A program made the translations under genes and the position numbers. This document shows, one piece after another, positions 25,302-33,884 of a stretch of DNA of 64,000 nt (position 1 is its first letter; every line of letters begins with the position of its first letter). The notes beneath the pieces were generated by a model. The model was not told the DNA's origin. It searched no databases and saw nothing but the letters and a program-made list of their open reading frames with translations. The DNA comes from Bacteroidota bacterium (GTDB lineage: Bacteria; Bacteroidota; Bacteroidia; NS11-12g; UBA955), in contig JAIYAW010000001.1 in the NCBI GenBank assembly GCA_027488835.1, positions 362,254 to 426,253 on the forward strand. Reading direction: 5' to 3'.

Positions 25302-26310
25302 ACAACCTTTATTTTTAACAGGATTTTCAGTTTGTGCCTTCTTTTTTGTGTTGGGAATCTTGGGATATTCAATTACTCCTGATTCATCTGTAAATGCGAA
25401 TCAAATTATGCCTGAATGGGCAAGTTTATCGCCTGGAACCCAAGTTAACTATCTAGAAAGCAATAGAAGTGCTCCAAGATCTTTCTTTTTTTGGTTAACT
25501 GGCGACGATGGTTTGGGTGAGTTAATTTCTGTTTCAAAGGGAGATAAAGTATCCCTCAAAAACAATAAAATTACCTTTTTAAATGACAAAACAGGTCTGG
25601 TAAAAACCATTCCATTGGATTCTATTGAAGGACGCAAAATAATGTCAAGAAAATTCATACTTGGCACCGACCGATTTGGTAGGGATATTTATAGCCGTTT
25701 GGTTATTGGCACCCGTGTTTCTCTGAGTATTGGCTTTTTATCGATGATGATATCGTTGATTATTGGCGTGTTTATTGGACTAATTTCAGGTTATTTTGGA
25801 GGGAAAATAGATTTGGTTCTGACTTGGTTGATAACCGTTTTTTGGTCTGTGCCTACACTTTTGATTGCACTTGGCTTGAGCTTTTTCTTAGGAAAAGGGT
25901 ATTTTCAAGTTTTGCTGGCAACTGGTTTAAGCAGTTGGGTAGAAGTTGCTAGGGTTGTAAGAGGACAAACTATGCAAATGAAGAACAGAGAGTTTATTTT
26001 GTCGGCTAAGATTACGGGATTTTCATCGTTTTACATAATGTTCAAGCATATTTTGCCTAATCTAAAAGGTTCGCTATCTGTGCTTGCAACAACAAATTTT
26101 GCCGCGGCAATTTTGTTAGAAGCGGGATTGGGTTTTTTGGGATTGGGCGTTGCGCCACCAACCCCAAGTTGGGGCATAATGGTAAAAGAAAATTTAGGAT
26201 ATTTGGTGCTCGATCAGGCTTATTTGGCAATCATACCTGGATTGGCAATTATGATTCTTGTGATGGCATTTAATTTAATGTCGATGGGCTTTAAAGATGT
26301 TGAATCTTAA
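25282..26310 (+). CDS. DppC-like ABC transporter permease
   Basis: 342 residues. The core is a BPD/DppC-type permease: GTDRFGRDIYSRLVIGTRVSL at about 119-139, five membrane helices, and the ATPase-docking EAA loop (EFILSAKITGFS, about 233-244). A membrane helix near 13-31 is followed by an about 80-residue periplasmic insert before the core, longer than in classical DppC. It would import peptides or similar ligands with a DppB-like partner, an ATPase and a binding protein, none of which is adjacent. It overlaps the O-antigen ligase gene by 20 bp and is the last gene of the group. Confidence 0.87.
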   Translation: MLRKLFKQPLFLTGFSVCAFFFVLGILGYSITPDSSVNANQIMPEWASLSPGTQVNYLESNRSAPRSFFFWLTGDDGLGELISVSKGDKVSLKNNKITFLNDKTGLVKTIPLDSIEGRKIMSRKFILGTDRFGRDIYSRLVIGTRVSLSIGFLSMMISLIIGVFIGLISGYFGGKIDLVLTWLITVFWSVPTLLIALGLSFFLGKGYFQVLLATGLSSWVEVARVVRGQTMQMKNREFILSAKITGFSSFYIMFKHILPNLKGSLSVLATTNFAAAILLEAGLGFLGLGVAPPTPSWGIMVKENLGYLVLDQAYLAIIPGLAIMILVMAFNLMSMGFKDVES

Positions 26311-26318
26311 ATTATTAT

Positions 26319-26360
26319 AAAAGGAAAAAGGACGCAATGGTTTGCGTCCTTTTTCCTTTT
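26319..26360. terminator. Bidirectional terminator, 19-bp perfect stem
   Basis: Arms 26319-26337 and 26342-26360 are perfectly complementary around a TGGT loop; the outer part is A-rich on one side and T-rich on the other. It lies between convergent genes and can stop transcription from both. Confidence 0.92.
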
Positions 26361-26376
26361 ATAAGTTCCACAAATT

Positions 26377-29112
26377 TTATTGAATTTGAATGGTTGCTTT
26401 AAATATTTGGTCTTTGTTTCTACCTTGAATAAAATATAAGCCTGGGCTTAATTTTGAAGGAATAGCTGTAGTGTTTTCAATTACTTTTTCATTTGCAATT
26501 TCTCTTCCACTGATGTCAAACCATTTGATTTCAGTTATGTTGATACCTGAAATGGTCAGCGTGTTGCCAATTTGTGTAGGATTAGGATAAATTTTAACCG
26601 ATGGATTAGAAATGTTTGTTGTATTCAAATGACTTACTGAAATTGGAATGTCTGCGGTGTCTGTGCAACCATTGGTTGTGCTTGTTGTTACCAATTTAAT
26701 TACGTAATCACCTTCTTCTGTATATTGATGTTTAGCATTAGTACCTAATCCTGTGGTATTTACACCGTCACCCCAATACCATTTGAAAGTCATACCATTT
26801 GTTGTAATGGGGATACAAGATACTTTTCTAGGCCAAGCCAACGTCCAAGTAAATCCTGCAGTTGGTCGAGGCAATGCATTTATAGTTAAAGGCGTTTTCG
26901 GGCTATAGCAGCCGTTTTCCTCAGTTTGATAATACAAAGTTATATTAGACCACATTTGACCTAAAGAAACCGTTTTTCCTGTTGCGTATACGGTAACAGT
27001 TTGATCGTCTTCATACCAATACACGTTTCCAGATGGAAGTTCAACACCCAATTCACCCAATGATTTCTGACAAACATCTTTACGAAGTTCTTTAGTTACC
27101 TTAGGGAATGTATTTACTGTTACCAAAACACTATCAAAATTTGGATTTATACAAACTGTATCTTTTGTTTTGAAATAAATATAGTTTTTTGGATTTGTTA
27201 AGCCACCCAAAGTCAAGAATTTTTCTCCAGAAAAGGATGTATTTGTTGTTTTATCCATATACCAGTCGATATTACCCCACAAGGTTGATGCCGAAACATT
27301 GGCAGAATCACCTAAGCAAATGGTAGCATTCTTTTTAACAAATGTTGGCGGATACTTTGCTGCCAAAATATTAACAGGAGTTCTACCGCTGCCACAATTA
27401 CCGTTCCAAGATTCTACATAGTATGTTAACAAGCCTCGGCTATTGATATTTGTTGAATAGCTATTTCCAATACCTACAGGACTACCTCCCAATGCAACAT
27501 CATACCAACGACAGCTATTTCCAGCTGTTGTAGTCGCGCTCAAAGTGTAGTTTTTTGCAGAAGTAAAGCAAACTGTAGTATCTGTTACTACGGTTGGCAA
27601 TGAAGGAGCAAACGAATTTCCAACAAAGGCTTTTACCAAAATGCGTGAACCTTTATATGCGCATCCATTGTTATTTGCGGTTACATAAAATGTAGTATCG
27701 TTGAATAGCTTAGAAGTTGTTAATGTATTGCCGGTAAATACTTTGTTACTACCAGTAGAAGCGGTGTACCAATCAATTTGTCCATTATCAGTATTTGCTA
27801 TTAAATTGGCAGTTGCATTCGAGCACAAAGAATCATTGCGGGTTGTAATTTTCGTTGGGTATTTGTTTGCAGCCATATTAATGGTTAAAAATCCTGAAGT
27901 GCAGCTTCCATTCGTTGCCAAAACAACAAAGGTATCTGATTTTTGCAAGTTGTTTAATATGTATGAATTGCCTGTGTTTATTGGTTTTATATCGGTCACT
28001 TTATAGTACCAATTTAATGTAGAACCAGCATCACCAGAAATTCCAATTTTTAATGTATCGCCAATACAACCATTTGCGGGTTTGAGTAGGGAAGGGGTAA
28101 TTGGCCTAAATTCAACTGTTTTTATTGTGGTATCCCAACAAACACCGCTGGCATAACTTACAACCATCGAACGCAGTTCAATGTTTAAATTCGTTTTCGT
28201 AGCTGGTTTGTATTTTAAATCAACTGTATTATAAAAGTAATTTGAATTATTGATTACCCAATTATGACAATATTTATCATAGCCAAAGCCCATTTCTTCA
28301 TAGTAGTGATAATAGTTATAGAATACACTTCCATTCACGCTTCCTTTAAATTGATTTGATAAACGAATTGTATCTGTTGCATTATAACAATTCAAATTTG
28401 GCGTAAAATCGGTGCCGAATTTATATTTCACAAAAGGATAAAGTTGCATGTGCGCATTGAATGTGGTTCCGGCAATATTTAATTGCAGGCAACGGTACCA
28501 TTTTCCACTTACAGATCCAACGGCTAAATTACGATAATCGCCATCTCCGTTCGAATATGAGTTTGAAACTATTCCTGGTCTTGAATTTGTGCTATCTGAT
28601 TCGACCGTGATGATATAAGGGAAATTACAAACTACTGGAGTTGAGAAAACGATATTTCTTGTCATTCTACTCAAATATAAGGCACCTTGAATGGTGTCAA
28701 TTTGAATTTCAGTAGTTGCCAAAGGTGAACCTGTGGGCAATGAATCGGCACCTGCCTTATAGATTCTACATTTAATTGTAGTTTTTGTTACTTTTGTGGC
28801 CGTATCGTATTGAAAGAACCCATAAAATCTAAAACCTGAAACGGTAATTTCTGTTGGAGCACCATAAAACTGCCCCAAACCTTGACCAACTCCAATGGAT
28901 AAGGTCTGGTATAGTGTAGAATTAATGTTGGGGAAATAACTTGTATCACCTTTACAACTTTTTGGATTTGTAGCCGATCTACTGTTGATTTTACCGAAGG
29001 TATTTTTTACTGGTAGATCATTAATAATGGGTTGCTTTATTTGAACCAATTGACCAAAAAGATTTACACTTATAAATAGTGTAAGACAAATAGACAGTAA
29101 GTGTTTCTTCAT
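26377..29112 (-). CDS. T9SS-exported multi-domain surface protein (Ig-like modules, PKD, sorting domain)
   Basis: 911 residues. Signal peptide MKKHLLSICLTLFISVNLFGQ; an N-terminal beta-rich domain (about 35-235); roughly five tandem Ig-like modules of about 80 residues, each with a core ...WY...G..Y.....FYV.A...GC pattern; a PKD-type domain with FKWYWGDG near 775; and a type A C-terminal sorting domain starting PSVKIYPNPTQ and ending KATIQIQ. It is secreted by the Por system and probably cell-surface attached or released, with an adhesin or glycan-binding role. A close paralogue lies inverted at 37411-40158. Ends next to the shared terminator. Confidence 0.9.
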   Translation of the reverse strand: MKKHLLSICLTLFISVNLFGQLVQIKQPIINDLPVKNTFGKINSRSATNPKSCKGDTSYFPNINSTLYQTLSIGVGQGLGQFYGAPTEITVSGFRFYGFFQYDTATKVTKTTIKCRIYKAGADSLPTGSPLATTEIQIDTIQGALYLSRMTRNIVFSTPVVCNFPYIITVESDSTNSRPGIVSNSYSNGDGDYRNLAVGSVSGKWYRCLQLNIAGTTFNAHMQLYPFVKYKFGTDFTPNLNCYNATDTIRLSNQFKGSVNGSVFYNYYHYYEEMGFGYDKYCHNWVINNSNYFYNTVDLKYKPATKTNLNIELRSMVVSYASGVCWDTTIKTVEFRPITPSLLKPANGCIGDTLKIGISGDAGSTLNWYYKVTDIKPINTGNSYILNNLQKSDTFVVLATNGSCTSGFLTINMAANKYPTKITTRNDSLCSNATANLIANTDNGQIDWYTASTGSNKVFTGNTLTTSKLFNDTTFYVTANNNGCAYKGSRILVKAFVGNSFAPSLPTVVTDTTVCFTSAKNYTLSATTTAGNSCRWYDVALGGSPVGIGNSYSTNINSRGLLTYYVESWNGNCGSGRTPVNILAAKYPPTFVKKNATICLGDSANVSASTLWGNIDWYMDKTTNTSFSGEKFLTLGGLTNPKNYIYFKTKDTVCINPNFDSVLVTVNTFPKVTKELRKDVCQKSLGELGVELPSGNVYWYEDDQTVTVYATGKTVSLGQMWSNITLYYQTEENGCYSPKTPLTINALPRPTAGFTWTLAWPRKVSCIPITTNGMTFKWYWGDGVNTTGLGTNAKHQYTEEGDYVIKLVTTSTTNGCTDTADIPISVSHLNTTNISNPSVKIYPNPTQIGNTLTISGINITEIKWFDISGREIANEKVIENTTAIPSKLSPGLYFIQGRNKDQIFKATIQIQ

Positions 29113-29448
29113 ATAATTTTAAATTACATGTAAATAAAAGACTTAATTTTCATATTTTCAAGTTGTATACAATGAATTGGATGAAATCTAATTAATAATG
29201 ACACTTTATGGAACATTCAACGTAATATTATTTGCTAAGATTTTGATAAATAATAGATTTTTAAAATCGATGATTTGAAAAATTGGGGAATTAAAAAATC
29301 AACATATTACTTTGTGAAATAACTTAAAGTATAATATAGTAATGTTTTGGGCATTTATTGCGTTGAGTTTCATGCCTATTTTTCAAATACCATTAATTCA
29401 TTTTCATTTTCATATAAATAGGAGTATTTTTGTAGCCATCATCTTATT
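29113..29448. other. AT-rich intergenic region between two divergent genes
   Basis: 336 bp. It contains the fabI promoter (29425-29432) near its right end and two perfect 10-bp palindromes near the left end, close to the T9SS gene start: TTACATGTAA (29124-29133) and TTGTATACAA (29163-29172), which could be operators. A 41-codon frame beginning at ATG 29342 runs into fabI out of frame and is probably not a gene. No RNA gene is visible. Confidence 0.5.
29425..29432 (+). promoter_or_regulatory. -7 promoter box TATTTTTG of fabI
   Basis: Exact TAnnTTTG match ending 16 nt before ATG 29449, giving a leader of about 10 nt. No clear -33 TTG. Confidence 0.55.
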
Positions 29449-30276
29449 ATGTCAAATCAAATTTTAAAAGGTAAAAACGGAATTATATTTGGAGCCTTAA
29501 ACGATGCTTCTATTGCATGGAAAGTTGCTGAGCAATGTCATGCAGAAGGTGCAAATATTGTATTAACTAACGCGCCAGTGGCTGCTAAAATAGGGCAAAC
29601 TGATGAGTTGGCAACTAAGTTAAATGCTCCTTTAATATACGCGGATGTTACCAAAATGGAAGATATGCAAAATCTAATTGATGGAGCAATGAAAGCTTTC
29701 AACGGTAAAATAGATTTTGTATTACATAGCGTGGGTATGAGTTTGAACGTTCGTAAGAAAAATCCATACACCGATTCAAATTATGATTACATGCATACTA
29801 CTTTAGATATTTCATCCATGTCTTTCCATCGTATGATGCAAACATTAATGAAATCTGATGCGATGAATGATTGGGGTAGCATTGTTGCTTTGAGTTATAT
29901 TGCAGCGCAACGCACATTTCCCGACTATGGTGAAATGGCTGATGCTAAAGCTTTGTTAGAAAGCTATGCACGTAGTTTTGGCTATCATTATGGTAAAGCC
30001 AAAAAAGTGCGGGTGAATACTATTTCCCAAAGCCCTACCAAAACAACTGCTGGTAGTGGAGTAGGTGGTTTTGATGCATTTTATAATTATGCGGATCAAA
30101 TGAGTCCTTTAGGAAATGCCTCTGCGGATCAATGTGCGCAATATTGCGTAAGTTTGTTCAGTGATTACACGAGAATGGTAACGATGCAAAATCTATTTCA
30201 CGACGGTGGTTTTAGTTTTACGGGTATCTCTACCGAGTTAATGCAAGGCTTTTCAGACAAGGCTCAAGGAAAATAA
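29449..30276 (+). CDS. fabI: Enoyl-[acyl-carrier-protein] reductase (NADH), FabI
   Basis: 275 residues of the short-chain dehydrogenase fold, FabI branch. It reduces trans-2-enoyl-ACP in the last step of fatty-acid elongation. The glycine-poor cofactor motif GALNDASIAW (15-24) and the catalytic pair Y150 and Y160 with K167 (Y-x6-K) match the spacing of E. coli FabI (Y146/Y156/K163). HSVGMS near 93-98 is also typical. It is a single-gene unit with its own promoter; the thx gene follows 34 bp downstream. Confidence 0.96.
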   Translation: MSNQILKGKNGIIFGALNDASIAWKVAEQCHAEGANIVLTNAPVAAKIGQTDELATKLNAPLIYADVTKMEDMQNLIDGAMKAFNGKIDFVLHSVGMSLNVRKKNPYTDSNYDYMHTTLDISSMSFHRMMQTLMKSDAMNDWGSIVALSYIAAQRTFPDYGEMADAKALLESYARSFGYHYGKAKKVRVNTISQSPTKTTAGSGVGGFDAFYNYADQMSPLGNASADQCAQYCVSLFSDYTRMVTMQNLFHDGGFSFTGISTELMQGFSDKAQGK

Positions 30277-30310
30277 AAATTAAAAATAACAATATATAAA
30301 AGAAACTATC

Positions 30311-30430
30311 ATGGGAAAAGGCGACAAAAAAACGAAAAAAGGAAAAATTTTTATGGGTTCATATGGAAAAACACGTCCATATCGTGAAACTAAAAAAGTT
30401 GAGGTAAAAGCTAAAGCTAAAAAGAAATAA
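30311..30430 (+). CDS. 30S ribosomal protein THX (39 aa)
   Basis: A very small gene: ATG 30311 to TAA 30428-30430, 39 residues, starting MGKGDKKTKKGKIF and continuing MGSYGKTRPYRETKK, then an Ala-Lys tail. MGKGDKKTKxGKI and GSYGxxRPxR are the hallmark of bTHX, a basic peptide first known in Thermus that sits in the head of the 30S subunit and is widespread in Bacteroidota. It is probably co-transcribed with fabI and is followed by a good terminator at 30451. It is short enough to be missed by routine gene calling. Confidence 0.93.
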   Translation: MGKGDKKTKKGKIFMGSYGKTRPYRETKKVEVKAKAKKK

Positions 30431-30450
30431 CTTTTGGTTCATCCAAGTTC

Positions 30451-30477
30451 AAGGCTACTTCACGGTAGCCTTTTTTT
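30451..30477 (+). terminator. Rho-independent terminator after thx
   Basis: 8-bp stem AAGGCTAC/GTAGCCTT (30451-30458 with 30465-30472), 6-nt loop, T run to 30477. Confidence 0.9.
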
Positions 30478-30507
30478 ATGCGTTAATTTGAATGTAACGC
30501 CGTCAAT

Positions 30508-31143
30508 TTAAGGTGATAATCTGTTTTTGATCCAGGTATCATTTTCTAGATTATACGATACCCTATCGTGGACACGGCTTGCTCTACCATGCCAAAATTC
30601 GAAGTAATTGGGTTTTAAAATATAACCGCCCCAGTTTTCAGGGCGTTTGATTTCAATGCTGCCCTCTAAAATACGTTCAATTTCTGCTTCTAAATTTAGA
30701 TCACTCGTAATAATTGAACTTTGATTACTTACAATGGCACCAACCTGAGAAGTTTTTGGTCGAGAATAAAAGTATGTGTCACTTTCTTCCGCCGAAATTT
30801 TTGAAGCAATGCATTGCACTCTCACTTGACGTTCTAAAGCAGGCCAAAAAAAGTTTAAAGCAACATTTGGGTTGTTTTCTATTTCCTGCCCTTTTCTGCT
30901 GCTGTAATTTGTGTAAAATAAAAGTCCCTCAGATTGAATTTCCTTCAATAACACTTGCCTAGACGATGGAATGTTATTTTTAGAAACCGTGCATATACTC
31001 ATGGCAGTAGGCTCTTCCACCTCTGCTTCTATGGCCTGGTTTACCCAAGTTTGCAGCGCGTCTAAAGGATTTTCAGGCATAGTTTCAACCGAAATATGTC
31101 CCTTCAAATATTCTTTGCGAATGTCTGCTAAATTATTTTTCAT
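30508..31143 (-). CDS. pdxH: Pyridoxine/pyridoxamine 5'-phosphate oxidase
   Basis: 211 residues, normal for PdxH. It oxidises PNP or PMP to PLP with FMN. Recognisable blocks: SSRQVLLKEI (FMN site, residues about 59-68), FYTNYSSRKGQEIENNP (76-92), RQVRVQC, and the C-terminal PLP/FMN block FWHGRASRVHDRVSY followed by W. It starts 6 nt after the ffh stop and so is probably in the same transcript. Several PLP enzymes in the window (SHMT, alanine racemase domain) depend on its product. Confidence 0.96.
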   Translation of the reverse strand: MKNNLADIRKEYLKGHISVETMPENPLDALQTWVNQAIEAEVEEPTAMSICTVSKNNIPSSRQVLLKEIQSEGLLFYTNYSSRKGQEIENNPNVALNFFWPALERQVRVQCIASKISAEESDTYFYSRPKTSQVGAIVSNQSSIITSDLNLEAEIERILEGSIEIKRPENWGGYILKPNYFEFWHGRASRVHDRVSYNLENDTWIKNRLSP

Positions 31144-31149
31144 GTGTTA

Positions 31150-32463
31150 TTAACGCATTAAACCGCGCATTTTGCCTTTATTGTTGTTCATTGACTTCAT
31201 CATTTGGCGCATTTGGGTAAATTGTGTGAGTAATTTATTCAGTTCTTGCACCGAACGACCGCTACCGATTGCAATACGTTGTTTGCGGCTGGCATTCAAT
31301 AGCTCAGGTTTTTCTCTTTCCTGTGGTGTCATCGATTGAATTAATGCTTCTATTCCCTTAAATGCGTTGTCGTCAATATCTAAATCTTTTATTTTGCTTC
31401 CAACTCCAGGCAACATTCCCAATAAGTCTTTCATATTACCCATTTTCTTGATTTGTTGAAGTTGGCCCAAGAAATCTTCAAAGTCGAATTTGTTTTTGGC
31501 AATTTTCTTTGATAAGCGTTGTGCTTCATCTTCATCAAAAGTAGCCTGAGCTCTTTCAACCAAAGAGATAACGTCACCCATACCTAAAATTCGACCCGCC
31601 ATACGATCTGGATGGAAGACATCTAGGGCATCCATTTTTTCTCCGTTTGAAACAAATTTAATTGGTTTGTTTACAACAGATTTTATGGAAAGGGCTGCAC
31701 CGCCGCGCGTGTCACCATCTAATTTTGTTAATACTACACCCGTAAAATCAAGTACATCGTTGAAATTCTTTGCAGTATTTACAGCGTCTTGACCCGTCAT
31801 TGAGTCAACAACAAATAATATTTCAGTTGGGTTTAATGCTTTTTTGAGGGATGCAATTTCGTCCATCATTTGTTTATCAATTGCAATACGGCCAGCGGTA
31901 TCAACAATTACAACGTTATGATTATTTGTTTTTGCATATTTTATTGCGTTTTCAGCAATTGAAATAGGGTTGTTGCTATCATTCTCGGTATAATAGCCCA
32001 CTTCAGTTTGGCTTGCCAATACGCGCAATTGTTCGCGTGCTGCAGGTCTGTATACGTCGCCGGCAACCACCAATGGATTTTTGCCTTGCGCTTTTAGATA
32101 TTTACTTAATTTCCCTGTAAATGTGGTTTTTCCTGAACCTTGTAAACCTGCAATTAAAATAATTGCTGGAGAACCTTTGGTTGATAATTCTTGAGTTGTA
32201 CCGCCGAGTAATTTAACCAGTTCGTCGTTTACGATTTTCGTTAACAATTGTCCTGGAGAAATTGATTTTATTACATTTTCACCACGGGCTTTTTCTAAAA
32301 CGTCATCAGTAAAAGTTTTTGCAACCTTAAAGTTTACGTCAGCAGCAATTAAGGCTCTACGGATTTCCTTAACAGTTTCAGCAACGTTTAATTCATTGAT
32401 ATTGCTTTGGCCTTTTAGTGATTTAAACGCTTTTTCTAACCGGGATTGCAGGTTTTCAAACAT
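31150..32463 (-). CDS. ffh: Signal recognition particle protein Ffh (SRP54)
   Basis: 437 residues. The GTPase targets nascent membrane proteins to FtsY and SecYEG. N domain 1-95; G domain with P-loop GLQGSGKTT at 106-114, DTAGR at 188-192, and TKLDGD near 247; Met-rich M domain with GSGRSVQELNKLL and QMRQMMKSM for 4.5S RNA and signal-sequence binding. A TATCTTTG box ends 6 nt before the ATG. pdxH follows after 6 nt. It is divergent from metK. Confidence 0.97.
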   Translation of the reverse strand: MFENLQSRLEKAFKSLKGQSNINELNVAETVKEIRRALIAADVNFKVAKTFTDDVLEKARGENVIKSISPGQLLTKIVNDELVKLLGGTTQELSTKGSPAIILIAGLQGSGKTTFTGKLSKYLKAQGKNPLVVAGDVYRPAAREQLRVLASQTEVGYYTENDSNNPISIAENAIKYAKTNNHNVVIVDTAGRIAIDKQMMDEIASLKKALNPTEILFVVDSMTGQDAVNTAKNFNDVLDFTGVVLTKLDGDTRGGAALSIKSVVNKPIKFVSNGEKMDALDVFHPDRMAGRILGMGDVISLVERAQATFDEDEAQRLSKKIAKNKFDFEDFLGQLQQIKKMGNMKDLLGMLPGVGSKIKDLDIDDNAFKGIEALIQSMTPQEREKPELLNASRKQRIAIGSGRSVQELNKLLTQFTQMRQMMKSMNNNKGKMRGLMR

Positions 32464-32469
32464 AGTTTA

Positions 32470-32477
32470 CAAAGATA
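32470..32477 (-). promoter_or_regulatory. -7 promoter box TATCTTTG of ffh-pdxH
   Basis: Exact TAnnTTTG match on the minus strand, ending 6 nt before ATG 32463; mRNA nearly leaderless. Confidence 0.6.
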
Positions 32478-32549
32478 CCAAAATTTCAATAACAAACTAA
32501 TAAAATGAGCCGTTTACAAAGGCGCTGATAAAAATTACTTTTAAGATTG

Positions 32550-32557
32550 TATATTTG
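32550..32557 (+). promoter_or_regulatory. -7 promoter box TATATTTG of metK
   Basis: Exact TAnnTTTG match ending 15 nt before ATG 32573. No SAM riboswitch fits in the short leader. Confidence 0.6.
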
Positions 32558-32572
32558 TAAAAATATAAAATA

Positions 32573-33871
32573 ATGCCGTATTTTTTCACTTCCGAATCGG
32601 TGTCTGAAGGGCACCCAGATAAAGTTGCAGATCAGATCTCTGACGCGCTTATCGATAATTTCTTAGCCTATGATCCAAGTAGTAAAGTTGCTTGTGAAAC
32701 TTTGGTAACTACAGGACAAGTTGTTTTGGCAGGAGAGGTTAAATCTGAAGCCTACCTCGATGTTCAAAGTATTGCGCGCGATGTAATTGCTAAAATTGGA
32801 TATACCAAAAGCGAATATATGTTTGATTCGAATAGCTGTGGTATTTTATCTGCAATTCACGAACAAAGTGCTGATATCAACCAAGGTGTGGAACGTAAGA
32901 ATCCCGAAGATCAAGGGGCAGGCGACCAAGGAATGATGTTTGGATATGCAACCAACGAAACTGAAAATTACATGCCTTTGCCTTTGATGTTGGCTCATTT
33001 GCTATTGCAAGAGTTAGCCGATATGAGAAGAGAAAATACAGAAATCAATTATTTACGTCCTGATGCAAAAAGCCAAGTGACTATTCAGTATTCTGATGAT
33101 CATAAGCCTTTGCGTATTGATACCATTGTTATTTCTACCCAACATGATGATTTTATTAAACCTAACTCTGATAGTGCGTCAGATGTGATGAATGCAGATA
33201 ATGAAATGTTGGCGAAAATATCCAGTGATATCATTCATTTATTAATCCCTAGAATTAAATCAAAATTAGATGCCTCATTGCAGTTCCTATTTGATGAGAA
33301 TATTACCTATCACATTAATCCTACTGGTAAATTTGTAATTGGTGGTCCTCACGGAGATACTGGTCTAACTGGTCGCAAAATTATTGTAGATACCTACGGT
33401 GGACGCGGTGCTCACGGCGGCGGAGCTTTTTCTGGTAAAGATCCAAGTAAAGTGGATAGAAGTGCTGCGTATGCAACACGACATATAGCTAAAAATTTAG
33501 TTGCAGCTGGTATTTGCGAACAAATATTGGTTCAAGTAAGTTATGCAATTGGTGTTGCCGAACCTGTTGGTGTTTATGTAGATACTTATGGTACTGCAAA
33601 AGTGAACAAAACCGACGGTGAAATTGCTGAAATTGTAAAAAACATGCCCGAGTTCAGTTTGAAACCGTATCATATAGAACAACGTTTCAATTTAAGAACT
33701 CCAATTTATTTAGAAACTGCTGCTTATGGCCATATGGGTCGAAAGTGCGAAACAGTTACTAAAACTTATAACAAAGGTAAAAAGCACGAATTAAGCGTTA
33801 CCGTTAAATTATTCCCTTGGGAAGAAACGAATGTTGTTGATGCTTCTAAAAAAGCATTTGGATTGGCCTAA
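32573..33871 (+). CDS. metK: S-adenosylmethionine synthetase
   Basis: 432 residues, slightly longer than the E. coli enzyme, as usual for Bacteroidota. It makes SAM from ATP and methionine. GHPDK (13-17), [12 protein letters not shown] near 117 and [14 protein letters not shown] near 261 are intact active-site blocks. glmS follows 13 bp downstream and may be co-transcribed. SAM consumers in the window include prmA, the class I methyltransferase and queA. Confidence 0.98.
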   Translation: MPYFFTSESVSEGHPDKVADQISDALIDNFLAYDPSSKVACETLVTTGQVVLAGEVKSEAYLDVQSIARDVIAKIGYTKSEYMFDSNSCGILSAIHEQSADINQGVERKNPEDQGAGDQGMMFGYATNETENYMPLPLMLAHLLLQELADMRRENTEINYLRPDAKSQVTIQYSDDHKPLRIDTIVISTQHDDFIKPNSDSASDVMNADNEMLAKISSDIIHLLIPRIKSKLDASLQFLFDENITYHINPTGKFVIGGPHGDTGLTGRKIIVDTYGGRGAHGGGAFSGKDPSKVDRSAAYATRHIAKNLVAAGICEQILVQVSYAIGVAEPVGVYVDTYGTAKVNKTDGEIAEIVKNMPEFSLKPYHIEQRFNLRTPIYLETAAYGHMGRKCETVTKTYNKGKKHELSVTVKLFPWEETNVVDASKKAFGLA

Positions 33872-33884
33872 AATATTATAAACT

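Noticed and set aside
29124-29172. Two 10-bp palindromes near the first T9SS gene as certain operators
   Set aside because: Short AT-rich palindromes arise often by chance here; noted in the intergenic entry only.
29342-29467. 41-codon frame overlapping the start of fabI
   Set aside because: Out of frame with fabI, runs across its promoter, and has no family motif.
32464-32572. Possible SAM riboswitch before metK
   Set aside because: The leader after the promoter box is about 15 nt, too short for any aptamer.
33872-33884. glmS ribozyme
   Set aside because: Only 13 bp separate metK and glmS.
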